Virus record (IMG/VR): IMGVR_UViG_3300034355_001276
Span: 1 to 43,169 of that record
Reading direction: 5' to 3' (one strand)
DNA: 43,169 nucleotides
Source: a virus
Part shown: one piece after another, positions 1-8,249 of the stretch
Layout of the letters: every line of letters starts with the position of its first letter
How positions within the stretch are numbered: position 1 is the first letter of the stretch
Notes under the pieces: model-generated
What the model was told of the DNA's origin: nothing
What the model saw: the letters and a program-made list of their open reading frames with translations, nothing else
Database searches by the model: none
Translations under genes and position numbers: made by a program

Positions 1-1337
1 CACTGGCAACGGTCAATAGTAATGTTGGTTCTTTCGGTAGTGCTAGTTCAATTCCTGCTATTACTGTCAATGCTAAGGGTCAAGTAACTGCGGTTTCAAC
101 TAACAGTATCGGCAACGAATTAATTGCTATTCAATCGCTATCCGACACCCCAGGATTCCTAAAAAAAACAGGGGATGGGACTTATTCAATTGATATTAAT
201 TCCTATCTTTCATTGGCGGGTGGAACTTTAACAGGGGCATTGATCGCCACTTCTTTTTCTGGGGTTGGGACGGCATTAACAGCTTTAAATGCTTCAAATA
301 TCTCAACTGGAACCATCAACGCAGCCCGATTACCCGCAGCTTACCTCCCCCTGACTGGTGGGACTATCACAGGGGACTTGGTTTCAACTAGCGCAACGGT
401 ATCAACCTCTCCTACTACGGGTGCGATTCGTGGTGCTAGTTTAGGGGTTACGGGTGATGTCAATGCGTATACGGTATCAGCTAGTGAATTAACAGTTTCG
501 AGTATTTATCCGGCGATATGGCTTAACGAGAGCAAAGCCCCGACAAATAAAAAATTATGGTATTTGGTGGTGGATGGGGAGGCGCTCCAGTTTCAAACGA
601 GAGATGATAATGGTAATTACCTAGGGGGGCCTCTTACTGTTTCAAGGGCGGGTACTATTACCACAACAGATATGATTGTGTCTGCTGCAACACCTTCAAC
701 TTCTACCACTACAGGCGCGATTCGTGCAGCTAGTTTGGGGATTACGGGAGCGATTTTTGCTGGTTCGTTGAACGGGAATGGCTCCGGACTAACCAGTTTA
801 AATGCTTCTAATATTTCAACCGGAACCTTGAGTGCTGCCAGACTTCCCGACACATACCTTCCTTTGGCTGGTGGTATTGTAACGGGTGCTTTAAGGTTAC
901 GAAGTCTGGGGTATGCAGCTGCTATCGAAATCAGTAACCTTGGAAAAACAGAAGCAGGACTTAGCACCTCATACGTTCTCTATAATATGAAATCAACAGA
1001 TGCGGGAGGTCTTGGTCAGAATTGTTTTTCTATATATACCTATATCTCCAATGGCAACGTTAAATCAATTCCTTTTGTCATACTGGATAATGATAATGTC
1101 GGAATTGGTACTACTAGCCCATCGCAACAATTAGATGTTAATGGGTCGGCAAAAGCAACGTCTTTTGTTGTTGGGACTAATCAAGTTGTTTCCGCCCGAA
1201 GAACGGGATGGGCTGCCCCTACGGGAACCGCTACTCGCACAACTTTTGCAACTTCAACGGTAACTCTTCCACAATTAGCTGAAAGAGTAAAAGCGTTGAT
1301 TGATGATTTGACAACTCACGGATTAATAGGAGCATAA
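1..1337 (+). CDS. Phage tail fibre-like protein, 5' end outside the window
   Basis: The frame is open from base 3 to the stop at 1337 with no stop codon, so the gene begins upstream of the window; the TTG at 213 is not a convincing start. The protein is rich in Ser, Thr, Ala and Gly. A unit of the form NASNISTGT..AARLP..YLPL.GG..TG occurs twice (bases about 287-390 and 797-900), and ATSTSPTTGAIR-like segments also recur. Near the C terminus NVGIGTTSPSQQLDVNG matches the motif common just before the end of receptor-binding fibre proteins. This repeat style is typical of trimeric phage tail fibres or adhesins. The exact receptor role is inference. The next gene starts 2 bp after the stop. Confidence 0.85.
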   Translation, partial: LATVNSNVGSFGSASSIPAITVNAKGQVTAVSTNSIGNELIAIQSLSDTPGFLKKTGDGTYSIDINSYLSLAGGTLTGALIATSFSGVGTALTALNASNISTGTINAARLPAAYLPLTGGTITGDLVSTSATVSTSPTTGAIRGASLGVTGDVNAYTVSASELTVSSIYPAIWLNESKAPTNKKLWYLVVDGEALQFQTRDDNGNYLGGPLTVSRAGTITTTDMIVSAATPSTSTTTGAIRAASLGITGAIFAGSLNGNGSGLTSLNASNISTGTLSAARLPDTYLPLAGGIVTGALRLRSLGYAAAIEISNLGKTEAGLSTSYVLYNMKSTDAGGLGQNCFSIYTYISNGNVKSIPFVILDNDNVGIGTTSPSQQLDVNGSAKATSFVVGTNQVVSARRTGWAAPTGTATRTTFATSTVTLPQLAERVKALIDDLTTHGLIGA

Positions 1338-1339
1338 AA

Positions 1340-1654
1340 ATGAGTTACCAAGAGCATAGAATTGTCTATCGTCAACAGTTTGAAACTGCAAATCCTCAAA
1401 CTGGAATTGTTAATAGGGAATATATTGAAGCCTGTTATGTAATCGTCATGGTTGACGATGAAACGGGTCATACAATCCCAACGAATAAAAGCGGAATCAT
1501 TAGGATTCCGTTGGCTAAATATCCAGGGCTGCACGATGCTATTGAGGCTTTTGTCCCTATTTTCATTGATGCCTTTGAGAAGGAATATCAAGAAAAATTA
1601 GACGCGGAATTAGTCGTACTTGAAGCGATGAATAACGACCCGTTAGTACAATAA
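1340..1654 (+). CDS. Hypothetical protein following the tail fibre
   Basis: A 104-residue soluble, acidic protein that I do not recognise. The ATG follows the tail-fibre stop by 2 bp, with AGGAG just upstream inside the previous gene, so the two are probably translationally coupled. There is no signal peptide or membrane segment. The C-terminal half is predicted helical (EKEYQEKLDAELVVLEAM). Position suggests a fibre-assembly or virion accessory protein, but nothing in the sequence proves it. Confidence 0.7.
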   Translation: MSYQEHRIVYRQQFETANPQTGIVNREYIEACYVIVMVDDETGHTIPTNKSGIIRIPLAKYPGLHDAIEAFVPIFIDAFEKEYQEKLDAELVVLEAMNNDPLVQ

Positions 1655-1658
1655 CAAT

Positions 1659-1994
1659 ATGCCATTGACAATCGACAATTCTGGCTATATTCTCCTGCTA
1701 TTTTTTGCCGGACTAATTTCTATTGTTAATGGCATCTTCTTATTTTTTGATGATAGAAAATTAAATAAATACTTGAGTTCAACGCTATTGATTAACAGTG
1801 GTATAATGCTGATATTTGATAGTTTAAATAAATTTGGCTATCAAAAATTTGGATATATCAAGGTTTCGACTTTAGTTATTCAGGTTTTTATCAGTTTTCT
1901 ATCGTTGTTTTTGGTGTGGGAGCATTACTATGAACGGAACAAAAAACTCAAGGAAAGAAAGAGAAAAAAACAGGACTTTCCCGACGTTGATTGA
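1659..1994 (+). CDS. Small membrane protein, holin-like topology
   Basis: 111 residues with about three hydrophobic segments (around residues 9-30, 39-55 and 68-87) and a strongly basic C-terminal tail (ERNKKLKERKRKKQ). Several small hydrophobic segments plus a charged tail fit a phage holin, and the gene lies directly after tail-fibre genes, where lysis genes often sit. No endolysin is visible nearby, so the holin reading is only a suggestion. The last 65 bp overlap the start of the next gene. Confidence 0.65.
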   Translation: MPLTIDNSGYILLLFFAGLISIVNGIFLFFDDRKLNKYLSSTLLINSGIMLIFDSLNKFGYQKFGYIKVSTLVIQVFISFLSLFLVWEHYYERNKKLKERKRKKQDFPDVD

Positions 1995-2433
1995 ATACGA
2001 GAGATACAACAGTAAACCAGTTTTTAAGATTAAGTATGTCGGTCAGGCATTGTTTTTTAATCATCATTTCTTGGTGATGATTTTATTGGGGTTTTTTGGG
2101 GTGATATTTACCCCGCCAAAAACTTCCATTTATTTCGTAAACGAAAGCATCGACTTCCTGAACGCCTTTATGTTGGGGGTGGGGATTAGCGGTGTGATTT
2201 GTTGGGTATTTGTTTATAAGTTGAAAAAAAATCATTATGTTAGTTCTCCGGTTTGGGTGGCTTGCTATTTGCTATTGAATATCTGCCACATCCTTTCAGT
2301 TTTGTTTGTTCTCGGTTTTTTTGGAGCCATAGGAATTGAACAAAACGGGAATATTTCTGCTTTAATTTGCGGGAATTTTTTCTCAACTCTTGTGGGAATT
2401 GTGTTATCTATAAAGTATACCTATAAGTCCTAA
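1930..2433 (+). CDS. Membrane protein with about four transmembrane helices
   Basis: 167 residues. A basic N terminus is followed by about four hydrophobic segments (around residues 40-58, 75-95, 108-130 and 140-160). It overlaps the preceding membrane-protein gene by 65 bp in another frame and ends 1 bp before the next start, so it belongs to one operon. I do not recognise the family. A lysis or superinfection-exclusion role is possible from context only. Confidence 0.65.
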   Translation: MNGTKNSRKEREKNRTFPTLIEYERYNSKPVFKIKYVGQALFFNHHFLVMILLGFFGVIFTPPKTSIYFVNESIDFLNAFMLGVGISGVICWVFVYKLKKNHYVSSPVWVACYLLLNICHILSVLFVLGFFGAIGIEQNGNISALICGNFFSTLVGIVLSIKYTYKS

Positions 2434-2434
2434 T

Positions 2435-2839
2435 ATGTTGACCTTTCTTCAGATTACTACAACCACACCACCAGACCAAACCGTCCAAACTGTCTTGGGG
2501 TTCACTGGTATTTTATTGAGTGGTAGTAGCGTGATCGGGATTGCTATTAATCGAATTTTTGATATTAAAAATGCTAAAATAATTGTGGAACTTCAAGGGA
2601 AAATTAAGACTCTTGAAAGGGAGATTGAATACAGAGAAACCAATCTTCGCAAAATCGAAACCGAGAATATTAACTTAAAGGAAAAGTTAACCATATTACA
2701 AGAGCAGAGTAATTCAAGTATTAGTAATCAAATAGCTGAATTACAAGAAAAAAATCAGAAGTTGAATTTAGAATATAAAAAAGCTATTGCAGTTATTAAT
2801 AAGTTTAAAAAAAGTGTTAAACACCATCCTGACCAATAA
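2435..2839 (+). CDS. Membrane-anchored coiled-coil protein (spanin- or holin-accessory-like)
   Basis: 134 residues with one N-terminal hydrophobic segment (about residues 20-40). A long heptad-rich region (about 50-125: KIKTLEREIEYRETNLRKIE and following) is predicted to form a coiled coil. A single membrane anchor plus an extended coiled coil resembles phage spanins or Rz-like proteins, but many unrelated proteins share this shape. It directly follows two membrane proteins and is likely co-transcribed with them. Confidence 0.65.
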   Translation: MLTFLQITTTTPPDQTVQTVLGFTGILLSGSSVIGIAINRIFDIKNAKIIVELQGKIKTLEREIEYRETNLRKIETENINLKEKLTILQEQSNSSISNQIAELQEKNQKLNLEYKKAIAVINKFKKSVKHHPDQ

Positions 2840-2854
2840 AGAATCCTTTTTATT

Positions 2855-3070
2855 ATGAAAAATTCTACTATAATTAAGTTAATAGCACTCAACAGGGAGG
2901 TAACGGCATCTGAGGAGATTTTCACGATTAAGGAATTGAAGGATAAATACCCTAAACTTTGGCTAAATTCTAGGGGAGATTATCAAGTTTTTGTTAATTC
3001 GTGTATGGATAAATGGATTAGGGAACAGGTAGAATTAAAGTGGAACGTTGTTACTTTTGAGGTGGGATGA
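2855..3070 (+). CDS. Small hypothetical protein
   Basis: 71 residues, charged, no membrane segment, not recognised. The ATG at 2855 lies 15 bp after the preceding stop. The last 2 bases before its stop overlap the ribosome-binding region of the next gene (GGTGGG at 3061), suggesting coupling. No function can be assigned. Confidence 0.55.
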   Translation: MKNSTIIKLIALNREVTASEEIFTIKELKDKYPKLWLNSRGDYQVFVNSCMDKWIREQVELKWNVVTFEVG

Positions 3071-3071
3071 C

Positions 3072-3473
3072 ATGGATATTAGGTCGTTGCAAATGTTAAT
3101 AAGCGAATACGAGGATGTTACGGATTCACGGCATAAAATGAGATTAGCTAATCAGATGGACGACATTATAAAAAAAGATATCTGGGAACTTCAAGGGAAA
3201 ATTAGAGAGGAAATGATGTTGCGAATGCGAACAAGAACGGAACAATTAAATAATTTAATATCCCAAACAACAGGAGAGGGGACTCAATATGGTTATTGGT
3301 ATGTCGAATTCAGAAGTCGGTCTGGATGGTGGGCTGTTGCCGAGACCCGCGATAGTTTTACGGATAATGGAACATATCTCGGTCAGTGTTATGTTGATGC
3401 TGTAGAGTCAATTAAAGACCTGTTTCCAGAAAGAAAACCTTTGGTTTCGGCAATGATTGATTATGAAATATGA
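3072..3473 (+). CDS. Hypothetical protein with helical N-terminal half
   Basis: 133 residues from the ATG at 3072, chosen over an upstream non-ATG start because GGTGGG lies at a normal distance before it. The N-terminal half is highly charged and predicted helical. The C-terminal half is rich in Trp and Tyr (YGYWYVEFRSRSGWWAV). Not recognised. It is the last gene of the left rightward cluster. Confidence 0.6.
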   Translation: MDIRSLQMLISEYEDVTDSRHKMRLANQMDDIIKKDIWELQGKIREEMMLRMRTRTEQLNNLISQTTGEGTQYGYWYVEFRSRSGWWAVAETRDSFTDNGTYLGQCYVDAVESIKDLFPERKPLVSAMIDYEI

Positions 3474-3610
3474 TGTTATAATAATGATGCACACTGATTG
3501 AAATTGGACGATACTGACCCAGGAATCTTATTGATTATTGGGTTATTTTTATTGGTGAAGATATTGGGTTTGTATTATAATATAAATAGGTAATGGCAAT
3601 TAATATTATT

Positions 3611-3652
3611 ATGCTTAATCAAATTATTCACGGTGATTGTTTTGAAGTTTAG
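3611..3652 (+). pseudogene. 5' remnant of a DNA methyltransferase gene
   Basis: A 13-codon frame (MLNQIIHGDCFEV then TAG) preceded by an AT-rich promoter-like stretch (TATTATAATATAA around 3572-3585). This peptide matches the usual N terminus of N4/N6 DNA methyltransferases (xxQIIxGDCxEV, normally followed by a DPPY motif). Here it stops at once and runs into the leftward gene ending at 3649. A plus-strand frame at 4800-4922 could be the other end of the same gene. The match is by motif memory only. Confidence 0.4.
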
Positions 3653-4176
3653 CAAGTTATTCTCTGTTGGAAATCCTGAAAATTGATTTTTTTAGCTGTA
3701 TTAAAAATTTCATCAATAATATCTCCCATAGGAATCACTATCAATATGTACCAAGAAATATTCTTATTCTCCTTACTGGCTTTCTTGAGGCTTTTTGGCA
3801 TATTGTTGGCAAAATCAGACCAATCTTTCTGAGTCCAAAAAATATCATCGTTCATTGCGATCAATAATTTATCTTTTGAAATATCGGCATAACTGGCATT
3901 TTCCAAAAAGGTAATGAGTCTTTTTACCGTTGGCAATGGAACATCCTCTAGTCTTAATTCTCGAATAGCCTGAATCCCTAGCAATTGCCCATAGCTAAAT
4001 ATAACCGTTGGCTTGCCTCCAATTGCCCCGTACCGAGTGGGAATTATTAACTCCATCTTTTCCAGATAAGCAATCCGACTGGATGTGCAGTTAGTTAATT
4101 GAATTGTTTCTTGTCTTGTGAATCCTGTTATTTGCTGTATCACCGGACTCCATTGATTTGATAATCTCTTAACCAC
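3649..4176 (-). CDS. MerR-like helix-turn-helix regulator
   Basis: 175 residues. The N-terminal part (about residues 15-75: TRQETIQLTNCTSSRIAYLEKMELIIPTR split over helix, turn and wing) has the layout of a MerR-type winged helix: a helix-turn-helix, then an LxxxELI.P wing and a conserved RELRLEDVPL segment. The C-terminal part is unknown. It begins inside the last 37 bp of the exonuclease gene, so both are probably transcribed together from the promoter side near 4781. What it regulates cannot be told. Confidence 0.65.
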   Translation of the reverse strand: MVKRLSNQWSPVIQQITGFTRQETIQLTNCTSSRIAYLEKMELIIPTRYGAIGGKPTVIFSYGQLLGIQAIRELRLEDVPLPTVKRLITFLENASYADISKDKLLIAMNDDIFWTQKDWSDFANNMPKSLKKASKENKNISWYILIVIPMGDIIDEIFNTAKKINFQDFQQRITC

Positions 4177-4781
4177 AAATGGGCTTTTCTAACCCATCTG
4201 GCATCATCTAGGGCATTGTGTTCTATTCTGTCCTTTGGTATTTCTGGATTGCCAAGTTCATCACAGAGTTGTTTTATATCTCGGCAGTACATGGGAAACC
4301 CTTTTGGTAAATCCATCATAGTGCCGAACAGTTGACAGAAGGCAACCCAATCATAATCGGCATAATAAGCCCAAATTTCAGGTTGAGGTGTGTCTTTTTC
4401 TAGTATATATTCAACTTTAGTTTCTATATTTACAAAAGGAAGTTTCCAGTATTGTTTTTCGATCCAGTTTTTAGGGTTGGGAATGTAGAATGAGTGGCGA
4501 CAACCAAGGAATAAAGCAACATCTTCTTTAATTTGACTTTTAGGTTTCCATAGTTTTGATTTTTCCCACTTATCTGAAGATCCGTTTTCCCGTGGCGGTT
4601 GAGGGTGTTTTTCTGGTAGTTGAGTAATTACATTCTCTTTAACCCAAGGATGGGCTTTAGAAAAATCACAGTCTTCATTGATTGCATAATATTCTCTACC
4701 ATCAGCCGCGACAATCCCAATAGAAATTAAGTCAATGGTTTTTCCGTCTTCAATAAACTCGGTGTCAAAATAATATTCCAT
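4140..4781 (-). CDS. DEDDh-type 3'-5' exonuclease (Rv2179c-like exoribonuclease family)
   Basis: 213 residues from the ATG at 4781. A TTG 15 bp upstream is possible but less likely. The start YFDTEFIEDG carries the first acidic pair (D6, E8). IWAYYADYDWVAFCQLFG supplies the second site (D144), and EHNALDDARW the final His and Asp (H188, D193), which together form the DEDDh exonuclease core. Members of the family degrade RNA or DNA 3' to 5' with two metal ions. An extra segment of about 55 residues (60-115) is inserted relative to compact members. On the opposite strand a perfect -10 TATAAT equivalent lies just upstream (4804-4809). The substrate is unknown. Confidence 0.8.
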   Translation of the reverse strand: MEYYFDTEFIEDGKTIDLISIGIVAADGREYYAINEDCDFSKAHPWVKENVITQLPEKHPQPPRENGSSDKWEKSKLWKPKSQIKEDVALFLGCRHSFYIPNPKNWIEKQYWKLPFVNIETKVEYILEKDTPQPEIWAYYADYDWVAFCQLFGTMMDLPKGFPMYCRDIKQLCDELGNPEIPKDRIEHNALDDARWVRKAHLWLRDYQINGVR

Positions 4782-4799
4782 TGTGTTGTTACCCAATAA

Positions 4800-4922
4800 T
4801 CTGATTATATTGTATCACACGATCGCATCTCCCAACCCAGGGAATATTCAGAAACAGAGTTAGAAATCATGGAGTTAAAACAACCGGAATTTAAGCAATT
4901 AAGTTTGTTTGACGTGGCTTAA
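4800..4922 (+). pseudogene. 3' remnant of a rightward gene ending in a beta-clamp motif
   Basis: A plus-strand frame open from 4800 to the TAA at 4922 ends ..PEFKQLSLFDVA. QLSLF is the consensus bacterial beta-clamp-binding pentapeptide, common at the ends of DNA replication, repair and methylation enzymes. There is only an internal ATG (4869), and the frame is cut on the left by the exonuclease gene start. It may be the tail of the methyltransferase whose first codons remain at 3611. Alternatively it is a real 17-residue peptide from 4869. Confidence 0.35.
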
Positions 4923-4949
4923 TTAACAGACAAACTAATAAAATATTGA

Positions 4950-4999
4950 TATAATTAATAATAGAAATGCTCCTCGCGGTGTTCGTCGCACCCAGGAGC
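4950..4999 (+). promoter_or_regulatory. Promoter -10 and 5'-UTR stem-loop before 5029
   Basis: A perfect TATAAT (4950-4955) is followed by a 31-nt stem-loop (4969-4999; GCTCCT pairs with AGGAGC, with an inner GGTG/CACC stem). An AAGGA ribosome-binding site then precedes the ATG at 5029. The stem-loop would sit near the 5' end of the mRNA and could stabilise it or regulate translation. No convincing -35 box is present. Confidence 0.5.
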
Positions 5000-5028
5000 C
5001 GTAACCATTAATTAAGGAAATAGTCACA

Positions 5029-5550
5029 ATGACAATTAAATCACAACGGGCGACTATCGAATATGTAGAAGGAATTTCTGTTGATGGGTACATGATGCCC
5101 AATGGCGAGTTCCGAGTTGGGATGGTTGGGGCGAGTTTGGCTTTAGGGTATGCGGAAAACTGGCTATACCGACTTACTGATAAAAAAGGGAGAACACTCA
5201 AAGCCCTTCAGGGTATAGGTTATACCGGCTTACCGGTTGAGGCAGAACTAGATTCCATCAACGGCGGTGGCACAAAGGCAACGACGATCTCCCTCTCGGA
5301 CTGGCAACGGCTCAAGATTTACGCCGCGCAACAGGGCAAAATGAAAGCCGTGGCGTTGTTAGCTTATCAGTCCTTATCATCCGACGCGGATCTGTTTACG
5401 GATGCCTTCGCGCTCCCTAGATGGACTGTTGAACAAAAACGGGCGATGTACTGTGCCGAATTAGCTAAAAATATCAATTGGCTCGAAGAAGATAGACAGG
5501 AATGGCGAGTCATTGAGGAACAAGAGGCGTTTATATTGAGCATGAGCTAA
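5029..5550 (+). CDS. Cyanobacterial/phage hypothetical protein, antirepressor-like
   Basis: 173 residues. The N-terminal half (VEGISVDGYMMPNGEFRVGM...ASLALGYAENWLYRL) resembles a small cyanobacterial and phage family with a KilA/Bro-like 'MPNGEFR.....A....G' start. I recognise the style but not a named family with certainty. The C-terminal half is helical and charged. It has its own promoter and leader hairpin and a strong terminator after the stop, so it is monocistronic. A DNA-binding or antirepressor role is only a guess. Confidence 0.65.
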   Translation: MTIKSQRATIEYVEGISVDGYMMPNGEFRVGMVGASLALGYAENWLYRLTDKKGRTLKALQGIGYTGLPVEAELDSINGGGTKATTISLSDWQRLKIYAAQQGKMKAVALLAYQSLSSDADLFTDAFALPRWTVEQKRAMYCAELAKNINWLEEDRQEWRVIEEQEAFILSMS

Positions 5551-5587
5551 TCAAAAAATAAACCCTCTAAATATTTAGAGGGTTTAA
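5548..5587. terminator. Bidirectional terminator; left copy of a flanking direct repeat
   Basis: A perfect 13-bp inverted repeat (5560-5585; AAACCCTCTAAAT and its complement) lies between the convergent genes ending at 5550 and 5590. The whole 40-bp stretch, starting TAATCAAAAAATA, recurs almost unchanged at 8295-8334 in the same orientation. Confidence 0.85.
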
Positions 5588-5589
5588 AA

Positions 5590-5711
5590 TTATCTGTGTC
5601 TATATTTGTGGGTTTTTCTTTTCTTGCGTTCAGGATTATGCTCTCGGTGTTGTTTGCAATACCCTGAACGATTTTGAGGGGATAGAGATAGCCCACAAAT
5701 CTTGCAGTGCC
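5590..5711 (-). CDS. Small zinc-finger-like reading frame without its own ATG
   Basis: A minus-strand frame encodes ..CKICGLSL...SGYCKQH and a very basic tail, ending at 5590. The Cys-x2-Cys...Cys-x2-His spacing and the basic tail indicate a small zinc-binding nucleic-acid protein. No ATG, GTG or TTG gives a good start. Relative to the preceding gene it lies in the +1 frame, directly after a TCC-TAG. It could be reached by a +1 ribosomal frameshift, or it may be a gene that has lost its start. Confidence 0.4.
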
Positions 5712-6064
5712 TAGGAAGGAAACTGACCCTGGAGAATTTCCAGATCCTCCTTCGTATCATCAAAGCAATACTCCATCTTGAAAACTTCCTTATGGTAGTC
5801 GGTCAATTCCCCATAGCATATCGACTCACAAAATTTGACAGCATCTTCAAAACTCCATTCCCCCATTCGTTTTTCGCGGCTTCCCATTCTTTCGGATGTA
5901 TGCTCACGGACTGACGGCCCCCCATATCCCCCACTCGCTCCCGTCACAAAACAGGCGACGGAGTTGGCAAATGCACAATGATGTTGATTCGGTGCATCGG
6001 GGTGATTGGCTTTTCCTAATTCAAACGCTTGTTTTAAGATTTCCGAGTAATTGTCAATATTCAT
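5711..6064 (-). CDS. Hypothetical protein
   Basis: 117 residues from the ATG at 6064, which has AAAGGAAA upstream. Sequence features: an N-terminal helix (NYSEILKQAFELG), a Gly-rich central loop (GASGGYGGPSVREH) and an acidic C-terminal end. Not recognised. It is third in a leftward operon after the PcfJ-like gene and a 30-residue membrane peptide. Downstream in the +1 frame is a zinc-finger-like extension. Confidence 0.65.
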   Translation of the reverse strand: MNIDNYSEILKQAFELGKANHPDAPNQHHCAFANSVACFVTGASGGYGGPSVREHTSERMGSREKRMGEWSFEDAVKFCESICYGELTDYHKEVFKMEYCFDDTKEDLEILQGQFPS

Positions 6065-6077
6065 GGTGGTTTCCTTT

Positions 6078-6170
6078 TTAATTGAATTTGCGGAGTAAAT
6101 AGGCTGCGAGGATGCCACAGCCAGCACCTAACAGAGATTCGAGAACGATTGAAATGATTTGATTTGTCAT
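6078..6170 (-). CDS. 30-residue single-helix membrane peptide
   Basis: A small frame with GGAAAACTCC before the ATG at 6170 encodes a peptide with one clear hydrophobic helix (IVLESLLGAGCGILAAYLL) and a basic C-terminal RKFN. It starts 12 bp after the PcfJ-like gene and ends 14 bp before the next start, fitting tightly in the operon. Small Gly/Ala-rich helices of this kind often assemble in membranes. Its role is unknown. Confidence 0.6.
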   Translation of the reverse strand: MTNQIISIVLESLLGAGCGILAAYLLRKFN

Positions 6171-6181
6171 TGGAGTTTTCC

Positions 6182-8119
6182 TTATTTACAGAGGTTTGCT
6201 TGAGACAAGGCATCCAAGACGGAGCCTCGAAGTTCTTTAGGTGCGCTGTTGTTGCGATATCCATAGAACTGCTGACAAGCGTAGGAGTTGCCTGCTTTGA
6301 CCATTTCAACGGTATAGGTAACACGACCGTATTCTCGGATAGCCAAAATGATTGACCGACCGGAGTTAACAGCTTCCCCATAGCCGCCGACGCAGTGGGA
6401 TAACTGTTGACCCCATAGTTTTAACTGCGCGTTACAAGTTGGGATCTCAATCTCCCAAGAACCGTCAACAGAACACAGTCCTTGCACCCGTTGGAAGTCG
6501 GGGTTAACTTTTAGGGGGAAATCAGGGAGTCGGTTGACGTATTCCTTAGCTAACTGTTCATGAACGGATAACCAACAACGCACCCGCCCCAAGTTAGGAA
6601 CGCCACCGTTATCTTCTAATCGCTTGAACAAATAACCCGTGTCTCGGACTGTATTTGAGTCCACTGGATGAACCTCCCCACGGACTTTAAACTCAGTAGT
6701 TTGAATCATCCGCAAAGCTGCTTCTGGAGATAGTGATTTGAGGAATGCGATCGCATCCTCCTCAAACTCAATACAATTAGTCACGGTGAAATATTTTTGA
6801 AGTAAATCAGCATTGCCATGAGCCAACACCACCGCCCATTGACGGGCTTCGGGTTGGGACTGTTGAAAAGCCTTGAGAGTGGCTTTTCCTGACACTCCAA
6901 AAAGGTGTTTGCAGGCTTGCTGAGGGGAGAGATAATCAGCTAACCCCAATAGCAAACTGTCTTGATTGTCCCGACGATTTAAACAAGTCCAGGGCAGTGT
7001 TTGATAAGGGAGTTCTAACACTACTTCTAAAAGTGTTTGATAATATTTTTTGGTGTCTCGGTTGCCATTACCGTAAACCATAAACAAAGGTAATAGTTCA
7101 ACAAATGGCATCCGAGACAATTCTCGGAATTTTGCCCAAAAAGCTGCTGTCAATTCATGGCGGTTGTAAGTTTCCCCACGCCATGCGGACTTCCATCCTA
7201 GGGAGTGATAACCTTTCCATCCAGTGCTAACGCCTTGATTGATTTCCTCCCATGCCAATTTAGCCAAGAAACGGCTTTTAACTGGCATCCGTCCAATACG
7301 TTCGGCAATTCCTTTTGGTAGATCGCCACACCATTTCCATGCACGGGCGCAGTCTCGAAGCCGCCAAATATTGCCAACTCGTTCGGAGTTAACTTCAAAC
7401 GCATCGGCTTGAACTAATTGCTTTTTAACCCATAACGGGAGTTTATTGTAGTTTGGCGTTGTTGCGATCGCCAATACTTTCGCATGGTCAACCTGATAGC
7501 AACTACCCCATGACCTCTTGGAGTTCATTACCTCTTTGTAGAGGTTCAGAAATCGCTCGGCTTGCCAGTCAAAGCGGATGCCCAAACCTAACAACGTTCC
7601 GGTATCCACAGCAAAACGGATTTGTTCGCAGTCTTCCTCTTTTTCGCCTGTGTAACTGTTGACGTGACGAGATAGTGGTTCCCACCCATTAGTTGTTAAA
7701 ACTTTTTTATAACCCAAACCACAAAGGGCTAAATCTTCAGTTCGGGACTTTGCCCAACGCCGAAGCTCTTTGGTTGCAGCCCAATCTTTTCGGGTTTGTG
7801 TCATGTCAAATTGCTTGTCTTGCTTCTCGGCTTCTACTACCTGATAGGCGATAAACCGCGCCCCTCTCGACTTATCTTTAATTAATTGTTCAAAGATTTC
7901 AACATCAAAAGATTTTGACTCCCATCGAAAATTAGGTGCTGTAAAAAGTGATTGTATGTATTCGACTTCTTCCCACGTTAGTTCGCGGGTGTTGGTATTG
8001 AAGATGATTTCCAGTCGTCCGGATTCAAGAGCAACTCCTTCTTCAAAAAGAGCTTCTTCAAGGGTTTGACTGTTGCGGACTCGGACGGCTAATGGACAAC
8101 GCTTGCTATTCAGTGACAT
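6182..8119 (-). CDS. PcfJ-like protein
   Basis: 645 residues with a good ribosome-binding site (GAGAGGATC) before the ATG at 8119. The last 90 residues or so carry the PcfJ-type signature: QLSHCVGGYGEAV, then ILAIREYG, TYTVEM and QQFYGYRNN, with conserved His, Cys, Arg and Gln/Gly/Asn positions. PcfJ-like proteins occur on conjugative plasmids, phages and integrative elements. Their biochemical role is not firmly known, though a nucleic-acid-related function is suspected. The first 550 residues are Trp-rich and helical with no domain I recognise. The gene heads a leftward operon bracketed by two copies of a terminator repeat. Confidence 0.75.
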   Translation of the reverse strand: MSLNSKRCPLAVRVRNSQTLEEALFEEGVALESGRLEIIFNTNTRELTWEEVEYIQSLFTAPNFRWESKSFDVEIFEQLIKDKSRGARFIAYQVVEAEKQDKQFDMTQTRKDWAATKELRRWAKSRTEDLALCGLGYKKVLTTNGWEPLSRHVNSYTGEKEEDCEQIRFAVDTGTLLGLGIRFDWQAERFLNLYKEVMNSKRSWGSCYQVDHAKVLAIATTPNYNKLPLWVKKQLVQADAFEVNSERVGNIWRLRDCARAWKWCGDLPKGIAERIGRMPVKSRFLAKLAWEEINQGVSTGWKGYHSLGWKSAWRGETYNRHELTAAFWAKFRELSRMPFVELLPLFMVYGNGNRDTKKYYQTLLEVVLELPYQTLPWTCLNRRDNQDSLLLGLADYLSPQQACKHLFGVSGKATLKAFQQSQPEARQWAVVLAHGNADLLQKYFTVTNCIEFEEDAIAFLKSLSPEAALRMIQTTEFKVRGEVHPVDSNTVRDTGYLFKRLEDNGGVPNLGRVRCWLSVHEQLAKEYVNRLPDFPLKVNPDFQRVQGLCSVDGSWEIEIPTCNAQLKLWGQQLSHCVGGYGEAVNSGRSIILAIREYGRVTYTVEMVKAGNSYACQQFYGYRNNSAPKELRGSVLDALSQANLCK

Positions 8120-8249
8120 GGTAAGATCCTCTCAAGTGACTTGTTCACTGCAAGGGTGGAGTTAGACCGCGAAATCAGGACTCTGCCCTTGCCTTTTCTC
8201 TACATTAACCCCCACTTCTTAGAATGTCAAGCCATAACTTTAATTATTT

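Noticed and set aside
213-1000. CRISPR-like or minisatellite repeat in the tail-fibre gene
   Set aside because: The repetition follows codons and encodes the repeated fibre motif, so it is protein-level.
213-1337. Tail-fibre gene starting at TTG 213 inside the window
   Set aside because: The frame is open without interruption back to base 3 with the same repeat character and there is no ribosome-binding site at 213.
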